Shown here piece after piece: positions 57,992-64,000 of a DNA stretch of 64,000 bases. Position numbers and translations under genes: made by a program. The DNA comes from Dietzia alimentaria 72 (GTDB lineage: Bacteria > Actinomycetota > Actinomycetes > Mycobacteriales > Mycobacteriaceae), in assembly GCF_000226215.1 (NCBI RefSeq), contig NZ_AGFF01000012.1:28887-92886 (forward strand), in the 5' to 3' direction. The notes under the pieces are model-generated. The model saw only the letters and a program-made list of their open reading frames with translations. It did no database searches and was not told the origin of the DNA. Numbering within the stretch: the first letter of the stretch is position 1; each line of letters begins with the position of its first letter.

Positions 57992-59240
57992 CCAGGCCTC
58001 TCGCGGTCTGTCCCGGCGGTCGCTGCTCACCGGCGGGGTCGCGGCCGCGGTGGGGGGCGGCCTCATTGGCGGCGCGGCGGGTTACGCGGGGCGGGGAGTG
58101 GTCGACGACGACACCGTCACCGACTGGAAGACCGTCGCCGACTCACGTGTCGTCGGCGCGGCCACCGAACCGTTCCACGGGCCCCGCCAGTCCGGCATCA
58201 CCACAGCGCCGCAGGCACACGCGGCGTTCGTGGGATTCGACATCGCCCGCGGCGCAACCCGCACAGAAGTGCAGGGCGTGCTGCGGGCCTGGTCCCAGGA
58301 CGCCGCTCGGCTCACCGAGGGCCGAGGCGCGCTCGCCGACCTCGAACCCGAACTCGCTGAGGACCCCGCGCGGCTCACGGTGACGATCGGGCTCGGGCCG
58401 GGACTGTTCGACGCGATCGGGATGCCGGAGAAGCGACCGTCGTGGCTGCGACAACTGCCGGCCTTCCCGCAGATCGACCGACTCGAGGATCGCTGGTCCG
58501 AGGGCGACCTGCTGTTGCAGATCTGCGCCGACGACCCGCTGGTGGTCTCCCACGCCGCACGGATCCTCGCGTCCGGGGTGCGGGGCGTTGCCGAGCAGCG
58601 CTGGTCGCAGCGCGGGTTCCGGAAATCCGTGGGCACCGACCCCAGCGGTCGGACGCAACGCAACCTGTTCGGGCAGCTCGACGGTACCGTCAATCCCCGC
58701 GAGGAGCAGGATCCGGACTTCGACCAGATCCTGTTCTCCGACGGGAGCGACCAGCGGTGGATGCGGGGCGGATCATCGCTCGTGTTGCGACGCATCCGCA
58801 TGACGATGGACACCTGGGAGGAGATCGACAGGACCTCACGCGAACTCAGCGTGGGGCGCAAGCTCGACACCGGCGCCCCGCTGACCGGCACAGAAGAGCA
58901 CGACCCCGCCGACTTCGAGGCACTCGACGACACCGGCCTGCCGGTCATCCCGCCCGAGTCGCACATGGCGCGGGCCAGGCAGCTTCATCGGAGCGAGGCC
59001 ATGCTCCGCAGGCCGTACAACTACGACGACCCGCCGGAGCGCGGCGAAATGAGCAACAGTGGACTGCTGTTCACCGCCTATCAGGCCGACCCGGTCCGCA
59101 CCTATATCCCCGTCCAGCAGCGGCTCGCCGAGCAGGACGCGCTCAACACGTGGACGATCCCGATCGGGTCCGCCGTGTTCGCGCTCCCGCCCGGCGCGCC
59201 CGAGGGCGGCTACGTGGGGCAGGGACTGTTCGAGGGGTGA
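57984..59240 (+). CDS. DyP-type haem peroxidase with Tat signal (EfeB-like)
   Basis: The 418-residue protein starts with the Tat motif LSRRSLLTGG and a hydrophobic core, so it is exported folded with haem. The DyP fold is recognised by FGQLDGTVNP (GxxDG, catalytic Asp) and the proximal-His region ESHMARAR. The N-terminal tract fits the EfeB/DyP subgroup that oxidises dyes or iron/haem-related substrates. The ATG at 57984 overlaps the PCuAC gene by 8 bp. A copper chaperone and a haem peroxidase in one operon point to metal or redox stress handling outside the cell membrane. Confidence 0.94.
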   Translation: MADQASRGLSRRSLLTGGVAAAVGGGLIGGAAGYAGRGVVDDDTVTDWKTVADSRVVGAATEPFHGPRQSGITTAPQAHAAFVGFDIARGATRTEVQGVLRAWSQDAARLTEGRGALADLEPELAEDPARLTVTIGLGPGLFDAIGMPEKRPSWLRQLPAFPQIDRLEDRWSEGDLLLQICADDPLVVSHAARILASGVRGVAEQRWSQRGFRKSVGTDPSGRTQRNLFGQLDGTVNPREEQDPDFDQILFSDGSDQRWMRGGSSLVLRRIRMTMDTWEEIDRTSRELSVGRKLDTGAPLTGTEEHDPADFEALDDTGLPVIPPESHMARARQLHRSEAMLRRPYNYDDPPERGEMSNSGLLFTAYQADPVRTYIPVQQRLAEQDALNTWTIPIGSAVFALPPGAPEGGYVGQGLFEG

Positions 59241-59262
59241 CGGACACGGAACCGGGGTGGTG

Positions 59263-60312
59263 TCAGTCGACCGGCGGCATGGCCGGCAGGCGAACGACCT
59301 GGCCGGCGTAGGACAGCCCGGCACCGAACCCGATGCACAGGGCGATGTCGCCGGGCTTGGCCTGGCCATCCCGCATCATGGCCTCCATGGCCAGCGGGAT
59401 CGAGGCGGCCGAGGTGTTACCGGTCTGCTCGATGTCGTTCGCGATCGCCACCGAGTCCGGGAGTCCGAGGTGCTTGGCCATGGCCGAGTTGATGCGACCG
59501 TTCGCCTGGTGGGGGATGAACGCCTGGATCTGCTCGGCAGTCACGTCGGTGGCCTCGAGGGTCTTGGCGCACACCTTGGACACCTGCACCGCCGCCCAGC
59601 GGAACACCTTGGACCCGTCCATCACCAGGTACGGCTGGACGGACGCGCCCTCGGCGGCCTCGTCCATGAACTGGCGCCAGTTCTTGGTCTGGCGGATGGC
59701 GTCGGCCTGCTCACCGTCCGAGCCCCACACCACGGGGCCCACGTCGTTGCCCTCGTCGGACGGGCCCACCACCACGGCGCCGGCGCCGTCACCGAAGATG
59801 AAGGCGGTGTTGCGGTCTGCCGGGTCGATTCCGTCGCTCATCCGCTCGACGCCCACCACCACCACGTAACGGGCGCCCCCACCACGAATCATGTTCGTCG
59901 CCACGGCCAGTCCATAGCCGAAGCCGGCGCAACCGGCGGTGAGGTCGAACGCGGCGATGCCGTTGCGTCCGATGTTCATGGCGACCTTGGGCGCGGCGTG
60001 CGGGGTCATGCTCTCGTACGTCGAGGTGCACACGATCACGGCGTCGACCAGCTCGGCGTCGATGCCGGCGGACTTCACGGCCTTCTCCGCGGCAGCGCTC
60101 GCCATCATGATCACGGTCTCGTCCGCACCGGCGAAGCGACGGTTGAGGATGCCGGAGCGCTCGTAGATCCACTCGGAGGTCGAGTCGATGTGCTGGCAGA
60201 TCTCCTCGTTGCTCACCACCCGCTCGGGGCGGTAGGCGCCGATCCCCAGCAGGCGCGTGCCGGACGCGCCCTCGCCGGTCGCGATGGTCACGGTGTCGTT
60301 GGATTCCGCCAT
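59263..60312 (-). CDS. fabH: Beta-ketoacyl-ACP synthase III (FabH-like)
   Basis: The 349-residue condensing enzyme has the Cys-His-Asn triad: Cys128 in DLTAGCAGFGYG, His268 in IPHQANGRI and Asn299 in QTGNTSAAS. This is the FabH subgroup that uses acyl-CoA as starter. In mycobacteria FabH links FAS I products to the FAS II system for mycolic acids. The ATG at 60312 has GAGGAG about 11 bases upstream; an upstream reading to 60363 has no ribosome site. There are no other fab genes alongside. The starter preference is not visible. Confidence 0.93.
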   Translation of the reverse strand: MAESNDTVTIATGEGASGTRLLGIGAYRPERVVSNEEICQHIDSTSEWIYERSGILNRRFAGADETVIMMASAAAEKAVKSAGIDAELVDAVIVCTSTYESMTPHAAPKVAMNIGRNGIAAFDLTAGCAGFGYGLAVATNMIRGGGARYVVVVGVERMSDGIDPADRNTAFIFGDGAGAVVVGPSDEGNDVGPVVWGSDGEQADAIRQTKNWRQFMDEAAEGASVQPYLVMDGSKVFRWAAVQVSKVCAKTLEATDVTAEQIQAFIPHQANGRINSAMAKHLGLPDSVAIANDIEQTGNTSAASIPLAMEAMMRDGQAKPGDIALCIGFGAGLSYAGQVVRLPAMPPVD

Positions 60313-60458
60313 GGGCGATCTAGCTCCTCGAGAGGGGGTGGGACGGGTCATGCTGCAGAACACACTACTGACCCGGCGCGGGAACCGGCTGAGGCGGACC
60401 TCATGAATCGCCGAACCCGGCCGAGCTCGTTGCGCGACGAGTTAAGTCCGCTACGAGC

Positions 60459-61418
60459 TCAGTCCGTAACGAGGTCCGAGAGCCACGCACGCCATCGCGT
60501 TGCGTCCCAGGTCGGTTCCACGTCCACAGCTGCGGCGCCCAGAGGCTGGCCGTCGCCCCCGGGTGCGTCGACGTACTCGAACGCCCGCACGGCGATCGCC
60601 GCGCCCCCGGCCGCGTCCTCGTGGGTCTCGCCCGCGGGGAACGCGAACAGTTCGAGCATCCCGTCCACGGGCGCGGAGAGGATCAGTGTGAGTGCGGCCT
60701 CCGACTCCACTACCACGATGCCGCCCACTTCGCCGGACCGCGCCACTGATCCGCGGCGATCGGCCGGGCCACCGGCCACGGAGCCCGCACCGCCGGCACC
60801 CGCCGCCGGGGCGATCAGCCGGGCGGACACACGCGCCCACAGCTCCGGCACCGTCGCCGCGATCGCCTCCGTGGCAGCGTCCACGGTCGCCACCCCATCG
60901 GCCGGGCGATGGGTCAGTCGGTGGGCCAGCACCGTAAGCGCCTGCACCCATCCGTCGACGCTGCCGTCCACGGACTCCTGCGCGAGTTGTCCGCCCGAGT
61001 CGAACCCCGACCGCAGGGTGAGCAGGGTGTGGCCCTCGTCGTCGTCGACCTCACACGTCGTCTCCCACGGCGGTACCGGGACCCCCTCGCCCATCCAGTC
61101 CCGCTCGACGTAGGTGAACACCCCGGGTGCGGACCCGGACGGAGGCGAATACGCCGTGATCTCGCCGACCGTCGCCGTGAGCATCGCCTCGGCCGCCGCC
61201 TCCGGACCCGTCGTGGGATCGGGCGCGCCCGGGTCGGCGAACTGCACGATTCGGCCCCCTACCTGCGGCTCCATCGCGCACGGCACGAACCAGGATGAGA
61301 TCCCCTCGCCGGTCGCCACCGCGTCCCACACCACCGCGGGCGCTGCGGGTAGCGGCACACGCACCATCACGCGACGGCCCTCGCCGCCCGTGTCGATCTC
61401 CGCCGTCACGTCATACAT
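60459..61418 (-). CDS. SRPBCC/AHSA1-type protein with a long C-terminal extension
   Basis: The 319-residue protein opens with an SRPBCC fold (about 15-170): VPLPAAPAVVWDAVATGEGI then SSWFVPCAMEPQVGG and a run of beta strands ending TLLTLRSGF. This cavity binds hydrophobic ligands in many families. The C-terminal 150 residues are Ala/Gly-rich, with a second small strand region (VVVESEAALTLIL) and no clear fold. AHSA1-like proteins often follow ArsR regulators, but none is here. The function is unknown. Confidence 0.82.
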   Translation of the reverse strand: MYDVTAEIDTGGEGRRVMVRVPLPAAPAVVWDAVATGEGISSWFVPCAMEPQVGGRIVQFADPGAPDPTTGPEAAAEAMLTATVGEITAYSPPSGSAPGVFTYVERDWMGEGVPVPPWETTCEVDDDEGHTLLTLRSGFDSGGQLAQESVDGSVDGWVQALTVLAHRLTHRPADGVATVDAATEAIAATVPELWARVSARLIAPAAGAGGAGSVAGGPADRRGSVARSGEVGGIVVVESEAALTLILSAPVDGMLELFAFPAGETHEDAAGGAAIAVRAFEYVDAPGGDGQPLGAAAVDVEPTWDATRWRAWLSDLVTD

Positions 61419-61615
61419 GCGCGCACCCCATCACCCGTCGTCTGGACACGCGCGTAACGCTACCGCCGCCTGAGGCAGTGCCCGAGGTCGGTCGCGTTTC
61501 TGGCGGCGTCGTGCGAGAGGCTCCGTCCCGAAAAGCGAGTGGATTTCACGAAACGCGACGGATCGAGTCCACAGCGCAGTAACTGGAGAACGCGACGCGG
61601 ATTAGGGTGGCGGCC

Positions 61616-63028
61616 GTGACCGAGAAGGGCGGGACGCGCGATCACGGCGGCGGAGGCCTTGATGCCGCCAGCGCCGACGACTGCGCCGACGACTGCGCCG
61701 CCGCCAGGGCTGCCGTTGCCGATCCTGACGCGGCCAGCGGCCACCTCACGCCCGGAGTCGGACGGCCGATCGCCGCGACCGCACTGCTCTTCGCCGCCAA
61801 CGGCGCGATCTTCGGCGCCATCGTGCCCCGCCTGCCCGATCTCAAGAGCGCACTGGACCTCGGGCCAGCGGCCTTCGGCCTGGCCATGGCCTGCTACCCG
61901 GCCGGCGCGCTGGTTGGCGGTCTGCTCACTCCCGCACTAATGCGCCGCCGGTCCGACGGGACCGTTGCCGTGGCCATGATGATCGCCACCTCCGTGTCCG
62001 CAGCACTCGTGGGCTTCTCGCCGGTCGTGGCCGTGTTCGCCGGGCTCCTGCTGCTGTTCGGCGTGTGCGACGCGATCACCGATGTGGCGATGAACGCCCA
62101 CGGGATCCGTGTGCAGTTGCGCCACGGCCGCTCGCTGATCAACCGATTCCATGCTGTGTGGTCGCTCGGCGCGGTGCTGGGAGCCGCCGGTGGGTCGGTT
62201 GCGGCCGGTGCGGGTGTGCCGGTGCGGGCGCAGATGGTCGGCGCCGCCGTGATCTGCGCGGCCGCAGCAGTCGCCGCCTACCCGTCCCGGCTGGGCTCGG
62301 CAGCGGCGGAGGACGAGCTCGGCCGCGACCTGGACACCCCGCCTACCCCGGCCAACCGGCCCGGCGACCCGCAGAACGCCCCCGCCACAGGGCGTCGCTT
62401 CCCGCGCGGTCGCGCGTTGCTGCTGCTGTTGGCGCTCGGGCTGATCGCGTGCTGCGCGGAACTCGTCGAGGATTTTGCGCAAACCTGGTCGGCGCTCTAC
62501 CTGCGCGAGGTCGCGGCTGCCGGCGCCGGGCTCGCGGGACTCGGCTTCATCGCGGTGCAGGGGACGCAGCTCATCGGCAGGTTCACCGGGGATCAGCTGG
62601 TCGATCGTGTGGGCGCCGCGTCCGTGGGCAGGCTGGGCGGCGGGTGCGTGGTCCTTGGTGCCGGCGCCGCGTTAGTCGGTTCGTTCCTGCTCGACGGGCC
62701 CGCGATGCTGTTCGTGTTACTCGCCGGGTTCGCGATCGCCGGCTGGGGCATTGCCACGATCATCCCCGGCGCGATGGTTGGGGCGGACTCGGTTCCCGGC
62801 CTGCCGCCCGGCGCCGGGCTGGCGGTCCTCAACTGGGTGATGCGACTGGGCTTCCTGGCTTCCCCGCCGCTGGTAGGGATGATCGCCGGGTACGCCGGGA
62901 TGCGCTGGACCGTCACGCCGATGATCGCCGGCGGAGTACTGATCGTGGTGCTCGCGGGCCCACTGCTCGGCCGCGCCAAGCACCCCGGGCGAGAACAATC
63001 CGACACCGCAGGAGAGGCCGTCAGATGA
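61616..63028 (+). CDS. YbjJ-like MFS transporter
   Basis: The 470-residue protein has twelve helices. FAANGAIFGAIVPRLPDLKS with DAITDVAMNAHGIRVQ is the mark of the YbjJ-like MFS subgroup. Its substrate is unknown; members are thought to export small organics or sugars. The start is the GTG at 61616 with AGGGTGG upstream; a GTG at 61607 is nine bases earlier. It overlaps the fructosamine-kinase-like gene by 4 bp (ATGA), so the two form an operon. Confidence 0.9.
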   Translation: MTEKGGTRDHGGGGLDAASADDCADDCAAARAAVADPDAASGHLTPGVGRPIAATALLFAANGAIFGAIVPRLPDLKSALDLGPAAFGLAMACYPAGALVGGLLTPALMRRRSDGTVAVAMMIATSVSAALVGFSPVVAVFAGLLLLFGVCDAITDVAMNAHGIRVQLRHGRSLINRFHAVWSLGAVLGAAGGSVAAGAGVPVRAQMVGAAVICAAAAVAAYPSRLGSAAAEDELGRDLDTPPTPANRPGDPQNAPATGRRFPRGRALLLLLALGLIACCAELVEDFAQTWSALYLREVAAAGAGLAGLGFIAVQGTQLIGRFTGDQLVDRVGAASVGRLGGGCVVLGAGAALVGSFLLDGPAMLFVLLAGFAIAGWGIATIIPGAMVGADSVPGLPPGAGLAVLNWVMRLGFLASPPLVGMIAGYAGMRWTVTPMIAGGVLIVVLAGPLLGRAKHPGREQSDTAGEAVR

Positions 63029-63840
63029 CTGGTGACGTGTTCGTCAAACGGGGGTCCGGCCATGGACCCGACTTCTTCCGGCACGAGGCCGCCGGACTGG
63101 CCTGGCTCGCCGCCGCCCCCGGCGGACCGCGCGTGGTGAAGGTGGTGGGGGTCGACGACGACGAGATCACCCTTGAGAAGATCCCCGCAGGTCGCGCCAC
63201 CCCGGACGCAGCTCACAGCTTCGGACGGTCGCTGGCGGCCATGCACGACGCGGGTGCGGCCGCCTGGGGCGAACCCGCCGACGGCTGGGCGGGCCGGTGC
63301 TTCATCGGCAACCGGCAGCAGGAGTGTCGGCCGTCGGAGTCGTGGGGCGCGTTCTACGCTGAGCAGCGGGTCCGACCCTTCGTGCGGATCGCGGTGGACC
63401 TCGGGGTGCTTGGCGGGGCGGACCTGGCCGTGATCGAGCGGGCCTGCGACCGCATCGCCGCCGGGGAACTCGACCACCCGCTTGACCGCCCCGCCCGCAT
63501 CCACGGAGACCTCTGGACGGGCAACGTGCTGTGGACCCGGACCGGGTCGGGTGCTGCGGCCGGGGAGTCCCGCGGCTCGGCAGAGATCGAGGCGGTGCTC
63601 ATCGACCCCGCCGCGCATGGTGGCCATCGAGAGACCGATCTGGCGATGCTCGCCCTGTTCGGCGCCCCGCACCTGGACGAGATCCTCTGTGGATACAACG
63701 AGGCCCATCCACTTCGCGAGGGCTGGCGTGACCGGATCCCGCTGCACCAGATGCATCCGCTGGCCACGCACTCGGCGGGCCACGGCGCGGGTTATGCCGT
63801 TGCCCTGGCCGATGCTGCCCGCGCTGTGCTGCGTCTTTGA
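63025..63840 (+). CDS. Fructosamine-kinase-family protein
   Basis: The 271-residue kinase-fold protein has IHGDLWTGNVLW (catalytic Asp in HGDL), VLIDPAAHGGHRETDLAML (the second Asp) and an N-lobe lysine region (GDVFVKRG). Fructosamine-3-kinases phosphorylate glycated amines so that they fall apart, a deglycation repair. The start overlaps the MFS stop (ATGA). The pairing suggests a sugar or glycated-compound transporter with its kinase, which is an inference. Confidence 0.92.
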   Translation: MTGDVFVKRGSGHGPDFFRHEAAGLAWLAAAPGGPRVVKVVGVDDDEITLEKIPAGRATPDAAHSFGRSLAAMHDAGAAAWGEPADGWAGRCFIGNRQQECRPSESWGAFYAEQRVRPFVRIAVDLGVLGGADLAVIERACDRIAAGELDHPLDRPARIHGDLWTGNVLWTRTGSGAAAGESRGSAEIEAVLIDPAAHGGHRETDLAMLALFGAPHLDEILCGYNEAHPLREGWRDRIPLHQMHPLATHSAGHGAGYAVALADAARAVLRL

Positions 63841-64000
63841 CTCCGGTCGCGGGAGCCGGTCGCGTGGCTCGTGAGTGTGCAGACTCGCAGCGTGAGTCCC
63901 CGCAGTTGTGCTGTGTCTCGGACTCGCGCTGGCGAAATGGTCCCTAGCGGCAGCGCACCCCGGTCATGGGCGTGCACAGGGGCATCGCAAGTCGCGGGGG
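63841..64000. other. Terminal 160 bp without a recognised feature
   Basis: No supported gene begins before the window ends. There is no clear promoter or hairpin. Confidence 0.6.

Noticed and set aside
62065..63840. A 591-residue plus frame that runs through the MFS gene into the kinase gene
   Set aside because: Only its end (from 63025) is coding; the first part is an out-of-frame reading of the transporter, and the ATGA overlap marks the true start.

Overview
The window is GC-rich DNA with dense coding, many GTG starts and many 4-bp start/stop overlaps (ATGA or GTGA). Its gene content points to a mycolic-acid-containing actinobacterium (order Mycobacteriales/Corynebacteriales): an MmpL3-type mycolate flippase, a GTP-type PEP carboxykinase, a Zmp1-like M13 peptidase, L,D-transpeptidases, a DesA3-like desaturase, DUF222/HNH and DUF2020 proteins. 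A Dietzia-like genus is my guess from the overall combination; nothing in the sequence proves it. I see no tRNA, rRNA, CRISPR array, insertion sequence or prophage. This is chromosomal backbone with accessory patches.

Layout. 0-4 kb: end of a membrane protein, a glycosyltransferase, a methyltransferase and an aldehyde dehydrogenase, in the order of M. tuberculosis Rv0226c-Rv0223c. 4-7 kb: an exported protein, histidine kinase and response regulator operon. 7-17 kb: the mmpL3 neighbourhood (pckA, a pair of proteins with eroded nucleotide-binding motifs, trmB, a NYN protein, mmpL3, a flippase-like UPF0104 protein, DUF3054). 17-26 kb: a GH25 lysozyme, a Crp/Fnr regulator divergent from ctaD with a perfect FNR-type box between them, a pentapeptide-repeat protein, DUF4395 and TM2-like membrane proteins, and a Zmp1-like metallopeptidase. 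26-34 kb: an oxidoreductase, sulfatase and BASS transporter, then tandem secreted lipases and tandem L,D-transpeptidases. 34.1-34.7 kb: a gene-free stretch with a good promoter and a chain of stem-loops, the best candidate for an undescribed RNA. 34.7-45.8 kb: lipoproteins and TetR regulators, a TetR/class E sortase/mini-membrane-protein operon, stress proteins, a pseudouridine synthase and a MacB-like ABC exporter. 46-54 kb: a desaturase with an operator next to its start codon, a 43-aa peptide gene, an SDR, a long NYN protein, a DUF222/HNH nuclease, PspA and a large unknown protein. 54.8-56 kb: a secreted protein with 42 DSLK-type pentapeptides. 56-64 kb: Nudix, a His-rich membrane protein/PCuAC/DyP-peroxidase cluster, a FabH-like ketosynthase, an SRPBCC protein, an MFS transporter and a fructosamine-kinase-like protein.

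Shared themes are building and guarding a mycolate envelope (mmpL3, UPF0104, Ldt pair, sortase, GH25, PspA, desaturase), respiratory and redox control (Crp/Fnr with ctaD, PCuAC with DyP), and lipid or steroid handling (lipases, sulfatase with BASS, SDR, ketosynthase). The strongest new leads are the FNR-type switch at ctaD, the 34.4-34.64 kb structured RNA, the DSLK-repeat secreted protein, the composite operator at the desaturase start, and several 39-55 aa peptides.
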